DNA of 9,097 bases from Gemmatimonadales bacterium. Lineage in GTDB: Bacteria > Gemmatimonadota > Gemmatimonadetes > Palauibacterales > Palauibacteraceae. The position numbers and the translations under genes were made by a program. Below, piece after piece: positions 1 through 5,299 of this stretch. How positions within the stretch are numbered: position 1 is the first letter of the stretch; the number at the start of each line of letters is the position of its first letter. Below the pieces are notes generated by a model. The model ran no database searches and was not told the DNA's origin. It worked only from the letters and a program-made list of their open reading frames with translations. The stretch is taken from NCBI GenBank assembly GCA_030608825.1, contig JAUWDL010000032.1, positions 1-9,097 of the forward strand, read 5' to 3'.

Positions 1-289
1 CTTCGCGCCTCAGAGCGTGCACCGCACCAATCGTGACGGCCTCCTCTCCGGTTCCGAGCCAGGCCTTGGAGATAACACCCTGCTTGACCCAACGCTGGAG
101 AGCGATGTCGTGCAGGCGGAAGCGAAGCAGGCCGCGGTAGAGCGCGAGCAGGTCCGCCGGGGAGAGAGCACTCACCGCGGCTTGCCGCTGGGGCTGCTCC
201 TCGATCTTTCTGCGGTACTGGCCGAGCAACGCGGGGTCCGGCGACCAGTTGACGTACTCGGGCGGATCGTACGCCGTGTATCGCTTCAC
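1..289 (-). CDS. 2-oxoacid dehydrogenase E1 component, alpha subunit (N-terminal part, cut by window edge)
   Basis: This is the first 96 codons of a thiamine-diphosphate-dependent E1-alpha subunit of the pyruvate / branched-chain 2-oxoacid dehydrogenase family, which decarboxylates a 2-oxoacid and passes the acyl group to the lipoyl E2. I read the frame from a GTG at 287-289 (protein begins MKRYTAYDPPEYVNW). It stays open to the window edge. Family signs are LYRGLLRFRLHD (about residues 51-62) and the block from RWVKQG through SKAWLGTGEEAVTIG (about 67-89), the usual N-terminal signature of E1-alpha. A purine-rich AGGCGAG lies about 5 bases before the GTG and supports this start. The ThDP-binding GDG...N motif and the beta subunit would lie outside the window, so the substrate (pyruvate or branched-chain acids) cannot be decided. 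It is transcribed away from the zinc-ribbon gene at 389. Confidence 0.85.
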   Translation of the reverse strand, partial: MKRYTAYDPPEYVNWSPDPALLGQYRRKIEEQPQRQAAVSALSPADLLALYRGLLRFRLHDIALQRWVKQGVISKAWLGTGEEAVTIGAVHALRRE

Positions 290-388
290 GACATCTCGCC
301 TGGGGCCTGGTTGAGAGGTTCGGGTGAACGGTATCCTACTCGGCGGTACGAGCGCGTGCCACGTTTTTGCCCAGGAAGAGGCGGAGCG
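290..388. other. Divergent intergenic spacer, presumed promoters both ways
   Basis: These 99 bp separate the minus-strand E1-alpha gene from the plus-strand zinc-ribbon gene, so promoters for both should lie here. The best plus-strand candidate is TTGAGA (311-316) with TATCCT (332-337), but the spacer is only 15 bp. On the minus strand a TAGGAT box sits at 333-338 without a matching -35. Neither is convincing. I see no strong hairpin and no repeat. Confidence 0.3.
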
Positions 389-547
389 ATGAAAGAGTGC
401 CATGGTTGCGAGATCATGATTCCGGACCACACGCACCACTGCCCCCATTGCCGCAAGCGCCAGCCTCGTGGCGAGTGGCAGCTGCAGGCGGTTCTTCTCT
501 CCGCGGCGCTCGTCGCCGCCGTGTCCGTGCTCGCCGAAACGTGCTGA
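389..547 (+). CDS. Small zinc-ribbon membrane protein (52 aa), unrecognised
   Basis: This 52-residue protein has two parts. Residues 1-27 form a minimal zinc ribbon with Cys4, Cys7, Cys18 and Cys21 (CxxC-x10-CxxC), flanked by His14, His16, His17 and His20. Residues about 31-49 are hydrophobic (VLLSAALVAAVSVLA) and look like a single membrane helix, and the chain ends in Cys52. I chose the ATG at 389 because the ribbon begins right there and a purine-rich stretch (AGGAAGAGGCGGAG) precedes it. The same frame is open further left, but that part overlaps the divergent E1-alpha gene and resembles nothing. Its end overlaps the DUF4159 gene by 7 bases (GTGCTGA), which suggests translational coupling. 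Function is unknown; a metal-binding or redox accessory of the neighbour is a guess. The Cys spacing and overlap make a real gene likely, but short length limits certainty. Confidence 0.6.
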   Translation: MKECHGCEIMIPDHTHHCPHCRKRQPRGEWQLQAVLLSAALVAAVSVLAETC

Positions 548-1224
548 GGCCGGGGCTGCGAGCCCGTGCCTCGCTGCCCGCGCTCGCGGCGCTCGTTCTG
601 GCGCCCTTCGCAGGCCCGGCGCCCGTCACGATCGCCCGCCTCCAGTACGACGGAGGGGGCGACTGGTACGCCAACCCCTCGAGCCTCGTGAACCTCCTGG
701 CCCAGATCCGCCTCCGAACCGGCGTCCCGGTCTCCTCACGGCCCGTGGACGTGCGGCTCACGGATCCGGATCTCCGTGATTACCCCTACCTCTACGTCAC
801 CGGACACGGCAATTTCCGGCTCTCCGACGAGGAGGTCGAGAGTCTTCGAGGCTACCTGGAGGCGGGCGGCTTCTTGCACGCCGACGACAATTACGGGCTG
901 GACGAATCGGTCCGCCGGGAGATCCGCCGCGTCTTCCCGAACCGGGAGCTCGTTCAGGTCCCCCTCGACCACCCCGTATTCCATCTCTTCTACGACCTCT
1001 CGGGCGGGCTGCCGAAGATCCACGAGCACGACGGTCTTCCCGCGCAGGGATGGGGGATCTTCCTGGAGCGGCGGTTGGTCGTTTTCTACAGCTATCAGAG
1101 CGACCTGGGCGACGGATGGGAGGATGCCGCGGTCCATGGCGACCCCGAGGAGCTGCGCGAGGAGGCGTTCCGAATGGGAGTCAACCTCTTCCTCTACGCG
1201 CTGTCGAGCGTTCCGAGCCGATGA
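541..1224 (+). CDS. Secreted DUF4159 domain protein
   Basis: A 227-residue protein. Residues 1 to about 25 (MLRPGLRARA then a Leu/Ala-rich core) look like a signal peptide, so the domain should act outside the cytoplasm. From about residue 28 to the C terminus it matches my memory of the DUF4159 family: IARLQYDGGGDWYANPSSL, YPYLYVTGHGNF, GGFLHADDNYG, HPVFHLFYDL, GLPKIHEHDG and SDLGDGWED. The family has no established biochemical role that I can cite. It is common in Gram-negative phyla such as Bacteroidota and Gemmatimonadota, often beside MoxR ATPase and DUF58 genes, which are not seen here. I chose the GTG at 541 because it yields a signal peptide directly and overlaps the preceding stop (GTGCTGA); the open frame extends to 367 but that part is a shadow of the zinc-ribbon gene. 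It ends 74 bp from the convergent cox operon. Confidence 0.8.
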   Translation: MLRPGLRARASLPALAALVLAPFAGPAPVTIARLQYDGGGDWYANPSSLVNLLAQIRLRTGVPVSSRPVDVRLTDPDLRDYPYLYVTGHGNFRLSDEEVESLRGYLEAGGFLHADDNYGLDESVRREIRRVFPNRELVQVPLDHPVFHLFYDLSGGLPKIHEHDGLPAQGWGIFLERRLVVFYSYQSDLGDGWEDAAVHGDPEELREEAFRMGVNLFLYALSSVPSR

Positions 1225-1254
1225 GGCCCCGGCGATCCTGATGGCGCGCGTCGA

Positions 1255-1299
1255 GGCTCGGGCCGACGGGGCTCGGGCTGACGCGGCTCGGCGGAAGCC
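1255..1299. repeat. 15-bp imperfect tandem repeat, about 2.5 copies
   Basis: Three consecutive units begin with GGCTCGG: GGCTCGGGCCGACGG (1255-1269), GGCTCGGGCTGACGC (1270-1284) and a diverged GGCTCGGCGGAAGCC (1285-1299). The first two differ at 2 of 15 positions. The array fills most of the 74-bp spacer between the convergent DUF4159 and coxD genes and runs to the last base of the coxD stop codon. The CGGCTCGG at 1284-1291 can pair with CCGAGCCG at 1213-1220 near the DUF4159 stop, but the loop is 63 bases and no T-run follows. I see no proper terminator here for either gene. Confidence 0.5.
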
Positions 1300-1646
1300 T
1301 AGAGGAAGTACCCGTAGAGAGCCATCATCGCCACGATGATCGCGACCGCGATCGCCAACGGCCCGAAGAAGAGTCCGCGCAGGATGTGGGTGTCGTACTT
1401 GAGGTGCATGAAGAAGCCGACGACGAGGACGAACTTGGCGGTTGAGAGCACCAGGAGAATCGGTACCAGCACCGGGGAGAGCGCCTCCACGTAGAACACC
1501 ATCACCTCGAGCGCGGTGAGCACTCCCAGCACGAGGGCGATCGCGATGTAGGTGCGGCTCGAGGCGTGGGGCTCCTCGTGCGATCCGTGGGTCATCGCCG
1601 TCTCCAGACCGCCTGCCTCCGCGCCGTGGGCCATCTCGCTCGCCAT
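1299..1646 (-). CDS. coxD: Cytochrome c oxidase subunit IV (prokaryotic type)
   Basis: This is the small accessory subunit IV (CoxD/CtaF-like, COX4_pro family) of the caa3 oxidase, 115 residues from the chosen start. It has a His-rich hydrophilic N terminus (1-30) and three membrane helices (about 32-53, 59-81, 91-112). The loop motif FFMHLKYD (78-85) is the hallmark of the family. The subunit carries no cofactor and is thought to help assemble or stabilise the complex. It is the last gene of the coxBACD operon and starts 28 bases after the coxC stop. I prefer the ATG at 1644-1646 because GAAAGGAG lies 11 bases upstream. A GTG at 1668-1670 would add eight residues (MTKGASDR) but has no ribosome binding site of its own, and the extra residues include the ribosome binding site of the ATG. 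Confidence 0.9.
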   Translation of the reverse strand: MASEMAHGAEAGGLETAMTHGSHEEPHASSRTYIAIALVLGVLTALEVMVFYVEALSPVLVPILLVLSTAKFVLVVGFFMHLKYDTHILRGLFFGPLAIAVAIIVAMMALYGYFL

Positions 1647-1657
1647 CCGATCGCTCG

Positions 1658-1665
1658 CTCCTTTC
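1658..1665 (-). promoter_or_regulatory. Ribosome binding site deciding the coxD start
   Basis: GAAAGGAG on the minus strand ends 11 bases before the ATG at 1646. The upstream GTG at 1670 has no such sequence, so this site favours the shorter coxD. The spacing is slightly long, hence moderate confidence. Confidence 0.5.
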
Positions 1666-1674
1666 GTCACCCGC

Positions 1675-2256
1675 TCAGGCGCCCGACGCCCCGGACATCA
1701 GGTAGATAACGGTAAAGAGCACGATCCACACGACGTCCACGAAGTGCCAGTAGAGACCCGCCACCTCCACCTTCAGGGACTTCTCGGGCCCAAGCCTGCC
1801 GCGCATGGCCATGGCCCAGAGCGTGAGAAGCCAGATGACACCCACCGTGACATGCGCCCCGTGGAAGCCGGTCGTGAGAAAGAAGGTGCCGGAGAAGAGG
1901 TTGCGGCCAAGGCCGAGGCCCTCGTGCGCGAAGTGGTTGAACTCGAACACCTGGCCTGCCAGAAAGACCAGCCCGAGAAGCGCGGTCAGAAGAAGAAAGA
2001 GCTTGCTGCCCCGCGGATCTCCGCGCTGCACGGCCGACAGGGCGAGGACCATCATCAGGCTGCTCATCAGGAGCACGAACGTGGTGACCGTGATGAACGG
2101 GATGTTGAGGAGCTCCTCCTCGTACGGCCCCACGATGCTCCGGCCTCGGTACGCCAGGTAGGTGGCGATCAGGGACCCGAAGAGCATGCACTCGGAGCCG
2201 ATAAAGGCCCACATGAGCATCTTCTCGTTGGGTACCCCGGTGCTCGTGCGCTCCAC
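1675..2256 (-). CDS. coxC: Cytochrome c oxidase subunit III
   Basis: Subunit III of the heme-copper oxidase, an integral membrane protein without redox centres that stabilises the catalytic subunit and the proton-uptake path. It is 193 residues with five predicted helices (about 14-37, 54-76, 85-105, 125-152, 168-188), the short bacterial form that lacks the first two helices of the mitochondrial protein. Family motifs are MWAFIGSECMLFG (15-27), GQVFEFNHFA (101-110, with the conserved Glu105), TTGFHGAHVTVG (128-139) and YWHFVDVVWIVLF (169-181). I chose the GTG at 2254-2256, with a G-rich stretch (GAGAAGGGG) about 11 bases upstream. The frame is open further back into coxA, but that extension (rich in Arg, Pro and Ser) is a shadow of the coxA end. 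The spacer between coxA and coxC (46 bases) contains an 8-codon ATG minigene in another frame, so a frameshifted N terminus is possible. Confidence 0.93.
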   Translation of the reverse strand: MERTSTGVPNEKMLMWAFIGSECMLFGSLIATYLAYRGRSIVGPYEEELLNIPFITVTTFVLLMSSLMMVLALSAVQRGDPRGSKLFLLLTALLGLVFLAGQVFEFNHFAHEGLGLGRNLFSGTFFLTTGFHGAHVTVGVIWLLTLWAMAMRGRLGPEKSLKVEVAGLYWHFVDVVWIVLFTVIYLMSGASGA

Positions 2257-2261
2257 TTCCG

Positions 2262-2285
2262 CTAGTTCCCCTTCTCCGTTGCCAT
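2262..2285 (-). other. Eight-codon ATG minigene in the coxA-coxC spacer
   Basis: An ATG at 2283-2285 opens a seven-residue frame (MATEKGN) closed by TAG at 2262-2264, five bases before the proposed GTG of coxC and in a different frame. It may be chance, a coupling leader, or the displaced true N terminus of coxC. Its ribosome binding site is weak. Confidence 0.2.
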
Positions 2286-2302
2286 CTGGCTCGTTCGCGG
2301 TC

Positions 2303-4105
2303 TCAGTGGATCGGCTCGAAGGACCAGCCGTAGATCCCGGCCAGCGCCACGGCGGCTCCGAGCAAGGCGACCGGGAGTCCCACCAGCGCACCTGCCGCCG
2401 CCATCAGGATCCCGCCCGCCACGACCAGTGGCCAATAGGACGGGTTGGGCATGTGGAACTCCTCCTCGCCGGCGGGAAGCGCGATGCCGTCGTACCACAG
2501 CGGATCCCTGCTCGTCACCTCGGGCGTCACGTCGAAGTTGTGCACCGGCGGCGGCGAGCTCGTCGCCCACTCCAGCGTGGAGGCTTCCCACGGATTCGCG
2601 CCGGCGGTTGCCTCGCTCCGGAGGCTTCGAACGAAGTTGAGCAGAAAGAGCAGCATGGCGAGGAGCGTGATCCCGGCGCCCACGGTGGAGGCCAGGTTGT
2701 AGCCCTCGAAGCCCAGACCGGCCGGATACGTGAACGTCCGGCGCGGCATCCCGTGGAGCCCGGCGAAGTGCATCGGGAAGAAGGTCAGGTTCATCCCGAT
2801 CAACAGGAGCCAGAAGTGCGCCGTCGCCAGCCGTTCGCCCAGAAGGCGCCCCGTCACCTTCGGGAACCAGTAGTAGATCCCCGCGAACAGGCCGAAGATC
2901 GTTCCGCCGAACAGCACGTAGTGGAGGTGTGCCACCACGAAGTAGGTATCCGTCTGCTGCAGATCGGCCGGCGCCGACGCGTGCATGACGCCGCTGAGCC
3001 CGCCGATCGTGAACATGGCGACGAGACCGATCGAGAAGAGCATCGGCGCCCGGAAGCGGATCGACCCACCCCACATCGTCGCGATCCAGTTGAACATCTT
3101 CACGCCGGTGGGGATCGCGATGAGCATGGTCAAGCCGCTGAACGCCGAGTTCGCGATCGGGCCCAGCCCCACCGAGAACATGTGGTGCGCCCACACGCCG
3201 AACCCAAGGAAAGCGATCAGGATGCCGGAGTAGACGACCACCGGATACCCGAACAGCGGCTTCCTCGAGAAGGTCGGAATGACGTCCGAGACGATGCCGA
3301 AGGCAGGCAGAATCAGGATGTAGACCTCCGGGTGACCGAAGATCCAGAACAGGTGTTGCCAGAGTACGGGGTCGCCTCCCCCCGACGGCTCGAAGAAGAG
3401 CGTCCCGAACATCCGGTCGAAGAGGAGGAAGATCGTCCCGATCGTGAACGGCGGGAACGCCAGGATGATCAGAAACGACACGACCAGCGTCATCCACGTG
3501 AAGAGGGGCAGGCGCATGAAGGTGAGGCCGGGTGCCCGCAGGTTTATGATGGTGACGATGAAGTTGAGCGCGGCGACGATGGAGGCCGCGCCGGCCAACG
3601 CGAGCCCGAGGACGTAGAAGTCCATCCCGTGACCCGGCGAGAACTGGCTCGAGGTGAGGTTTGCGTACGCGAACCATCCGGCGCTGGGGGCGCCCCCGAA
3701 GAAAAAGCTCGAGTTCAGGAGGAGCGCTCCGCACAGGAAGAGCCAGTAGCTGAACGCGTTCAGGCGTGGAAAGGCGACGTCCCTCGCTCCGATCTGGAGC
3801 GGCACGATGTAGTTGAAGGCGCCCGCCGCCATCGGCATGACGGCGAAGAGGACCATCGTCAGGCCGTGCATGGTGAAGAGCTGATTGAAAACCTCGGCGC
3901 TCAGCACGGTGTTCTCCGGCACCGCCAGCTGGAGACGGATCAGCATCGCCTCCAGGCCACCGACGAGGAAGAAGAAGAGGCCGGAGAGGAAGTAGAGGAT
4001 CCCGATCCGCTTGTGGTCCACGGTCGTGATCCAGCTCCACAGGCCGCCGGCGTAGGTGCCGCCGGCTTTCCCTTCCGAGTGAGCCGCTGCTTCCGCTGTC
4101 GCCAT
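2303..4105 (-). CDS. coxA: Cytochrome c oxidase subunit I, type A1 heme-copper oxidase
   Basis: The catalytic subunit reduces O2 to water at a heme a3-CuB centre and pumps protons across the cytoplasmic membrane. It is 600 residues with about 12 core helices. Visible ligands: His80 (heme a, in MHGLTM), His258 of GHPEVY plus His307-His308 of WAHHMF (CuB), and His393 and His395 of HLHYV (heme a3 and heme a). Tyr262 is the expected His-Tyr cross-link residue. D-channel residues Asp109 and Asn116 (GARDVAFPRLN) and Glu260 are present, as is the K-channel Lys336 (PTGVKMF). Together they mark a type A1 pumping oxidase, not a cbb3 or ba3 enzyme. The C-terminal region from about 500 on carries a loop rich in Pro, Glu and Asp and a last hydrophobic hairpin (about 560-592). 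The ATG at 4103-4105 lies five bases after the coxB stop, so translation is probably coupled. Confidence 0.98.
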   Translation of the reverse strand: MATAEAAAHSEGKAGGTYAGGLWSWITTVDHKRIGILYFLSGLFFFLVGGLEAMLIRLQLAVPENTVLSAEVFNQLFTMHGLTMVLFAVMPMAAGAFNYIVPLQIGARDVAFPRLNAFSYWLFLCGALLLNSSFFFGGAPSAGWFAYANLTSSQFSPGHGMDFYVLGLALAGAASIVAALNFIVTIINLRAPGLTFMRLPLFTWMTLVVSFLIILAFPPFTIGTIFLLFDRMFGTLFFEPSGGGDPVLWQHLFWIFGHPEVYILILPAFGIVSDVIPTFSRKPLFGYPVVVYSGILIAFLGFGVWAHHMFSVGLGPIANSAFSGLTMLIAIPTGVKMFNWIATMWGGSIRFRAPMLFSIGLVAMFTIGGLSGVMHASAPADLQQTDTYFVVAHLHYVLFGGTIFGLFAGIYYWFPKVTGRLLGERLATAHFWLLLIGMNLTFFPMHFAGLHGMPRRTFTYPAGLGFEGYNLASTVGAGITLLAMLLFLLNFVRSLRSEATAGANPWEASTLEWATSSPPPVHNFDVTPEVTSRDPLWYDGIALPAGEEEFHMPNPSYWPLVVAGGILMAAAGALVGLPVALLGAAVALAGIYGWSFEPIH

Positions 4106-4110
4106 TCCGG

Positions 4111-5151
4111 CTACTCGAGGCTCAAGAGATAGGCCGCGACTTGTCTGGCTTGCTCATCGTCCAATCCCATATCCAACATAAGGTTGCCTGGCTTTACATC
4201 GTGTGGATCCTTAATCCAGGACGCCAGGTTGTCCAGCGTGTTCTCCAGCACGCCGGCCGCGATCGTCCCACGGCCGCCCACGTGCGTGAGGTCCGGCCCG
4301 AGGATCCCCGCGGCCACCGTGCCCCTGATCTGGTGGCAGGAGATGCAGCCGCCGGCCCCGAAGAACAGATCCCTTCCAGCGCTCACGAGCGGATCATCCC
4401 CCGCTTCCTCGACCTCGACCGCTTCCCGGAGCTGCTGCTCGACCCAGCGCTCGAAGTCCTCCTCGGCCTCGACGTGCAGGCGCATCGCCATCAGAGCGTG
4501 GGAGGTTCCACAGAACTCGGCGCACTGGCCCGGATAGACACCCACCGAGTCCGGCGTGAACCAGAGCTGGTTCACCCGGCCGGGGACCAGGTCCCTCTTC
4601 CCGGCGACGCGGGGAAACCAGAAGCTGTGGATCACGTCCGCGGAGCGCAGCCGCAGATCCACCGTCTTCCCAACCGGCACGTGCAGCTCGTTGGCCGTCG
4701 TGATTCCAAGATCGGGATAGTTGAACTCCCACCACCATTGATGCCCGACGACCTCCACCCGAACCTCGGAGCGTTCGGGCGGCCGATCGATGCGCCACAG
4801 CGTGATCATGGTGGGGACGCCGATGAATATGAGAATGATCGCGGGAGCCAGGGTCCAGCCGATCTCGAGGAGCGTGTGTCCGTGTACGGGCCGCGGTTTC
4901 GGGGCGCCCGGGCGCTCCCTGAAGCGGATGATGGCAACGATCAGGGCGCCCTCGACCACCACGAAAACGACCATGGCCCACCAGAAGATGCCCCGGAAGA
5001 GGGAGTCGATCTCCCGCGCCACGTCGGACTGGGGACGCAGGGATGATTGGGGAAAATCGCCACCGCACGCCGCCGCCACCGAGGCGATGGCCAGCGCCGC
5101 GAACATGAGCATTCGTCGGTGGCCCGGGACCCTTGGGCGCCCGTCGGTCAT
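4111..5151 (-). CDS. coxB: Cytochrome c oxidase subunit II with fused cytochrome c domain (caa3 type)
   Basis: Subunit II takes electrons from cytochrome c and passes them to heme a through the binuclear CuA site. The 346-residue protein has, in order: a signal sequence ending in AAAC (Cys29), likely a lipoprotein site though Ala at -3 is not the best lipobox; two membrane helices (about 53-77 and 95-118); GHQWWWEF (136-143); the CuA cupredoxin domain with His175, Cys210, Glu212, Cys214, His218 and Met221; and a C-terminal cytochrome c domain with CISCH (269-273) and a probable axial Met326 in KPGNLM. The built-in heme c defines a caa3 oxidase. It is the first gene of the operon, 148 bp after purH. 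The ATG at 5149-5151 has no clear Shine-Dalgarno sequence; Met14 and Met16 are alternative starts that would still keep the signal sequence. Confidence 0.97.
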   Translation of the reverse strand: MTDGRPRVPGHRRMLMFAALAIASVAAACGGDFPQSSLRPQSDVAREIDSLFRGIFWWAMVVFVVVEGALIVAIIRFRERPGAPKPRPVHGHTLLEIGWTLAPAIILIFIGVPTMITLWRIDRPPERSEVRVEVVGHQWWWEFNYPDLGITTANELHVPVGKTVDLRLRSADVIHSFWFPRVAGKRDLVPGRVNQLWFTPDSVGVYPGQCAEFCGTSHALMAMRLHVEAEEDFERWVEQQLREAVEVEEAGDDPLVSAGRDLFFGAGGCISCHQIRGTVAAGILGPDLTHVGGRGTIAAGVLENTLDNLASWIKDPHDVKPGNLMLDMGLDDEQARQVAAYLLSLE

Positions 5152-5185
5152 GTCGTCGTGAGCGATGGCTGTGGGTCGGATCTCA

Positions 5186-5201
5186 TGTGAAAAGATTCAC
5201 G
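5186..5201. promoter_or_regulatory. CRP/FNR-family-like palindrome at the cox promoter
   Basis: TGTGAAAAGATTCACG matches the CRP half-site layout TGTGA-N6-TCACA at 9 of 10 positions. It lies just downstream of the -10 box at 5209-5214, across the expected transcription start and early leader, where a bound protein would more likely repress than activate. The inner arms GTGAA/TTCAC could also form a small 5-bp RNA hairpin. The regulator is unknown and the match may be chance. Confidence 0.4.
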
Positions 5202-5208
5202 AGGGGCG

Positions 5209-5237
5209 ACAATACGGGCCGTCGGGGATATCGTCAA
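5209..5237 (-). promoter_or_regulatory. Sigma70-type promoter for the cox operon
   Basis: On the minus strand TTGACG (5232-5237, 5 of 6 to the -35 consensus) is followed after exactly 17 bp by TATTGT (5209-5214, 4 of 6 to the -10 consensus). Transcription would start near 5202, giving a leader of about 50 bases before coxB. This is the best promoter-like sequence I see in the window, and it sits where the operon needs one, downstream of the purH stop. Confidence 0.6.
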
Positions 5238-5273
5238 GAATCGTTCTCCCCGCGGATCCCTCCCCATGGCCTT

Positions 5274-5297
5274 CCCTCCCTGGTCGGTGTGGGAGGG
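5274..5297 (-). terminator. GC-rich hairpin just after purH, possible terminator
   Basis: CCCTCCC (5274-5280) and GGGAGGG (5291-5297) form a perfect 7-bp stem with a 10-base loop, beginning three bases after the purH stop on the minus strand. No U-run follows, so it is not a classical intrinsic terminator; it may be a weak terminator or protect the 3' end. It separates the selA-purN-purH block from the cox promoter. Confidence 0.4.
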
Positions 5298-5299
5298 CT

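Larger units (their letters stand above)
5152..5299. other. Intergenic spacer between purH and coxB
   Basis: These 148 bp are the longest non-coding stretch in the window. They hold the post-purH hairpin (5274-5297), the promoter (5209-5237), the palindrome (5186-5201) and about 35 bases of coxB leader without a clear ribosome binding site. No small gene with coding character is visible. Confidence 0.6.

Noticed and set aside
339..366. TGGCACG on the minus strand in the divergent spacer, resembling the -24 part of a sigma54 promoter
   Set aside because: The required -12 element (TTGC at the right spacing) is absent, so it is only a half match.
17..388. Upstream extension of the zinc-ribbon frame to an ATG at 17
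   Set aside because: It overlaps the divergent E1-alpha gene over its whole coding part and resembles no protein; the zinc-ribbon ATG at 389 explains the downstream part.
1211..1291. Inverted repeat CCGAGCCG / CGGCTCGG as a bidirectional terminator
   Set aside because: Only 8 bp with a 63-base loop, no T-run, and CGGCTCGG arises from the tandem repeat.
1647..1670. GTG at 1670 as start of coxD
   Set aside because: It has no ribosome binding site, and the extra codons contain the GAAAGGAG that best serves the ATG at 1646.
2262..4040. A 592-codon minus-strand frame inside coxA
   Set aside because: Same strand, shifted frame of coxA; rich in Arg, Pro, Gly and His with no domain, so a GC-driven shadow.
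2162..4132. A 656-codon plus-strand open frame opposite coxA
   Set aside because: It is antisense to a fully recognisable coxA and reads as a low-complexity mix of Arg, Glu, Asp, His and Pro, typical of the complement of a GC-rich membrane protein gene.
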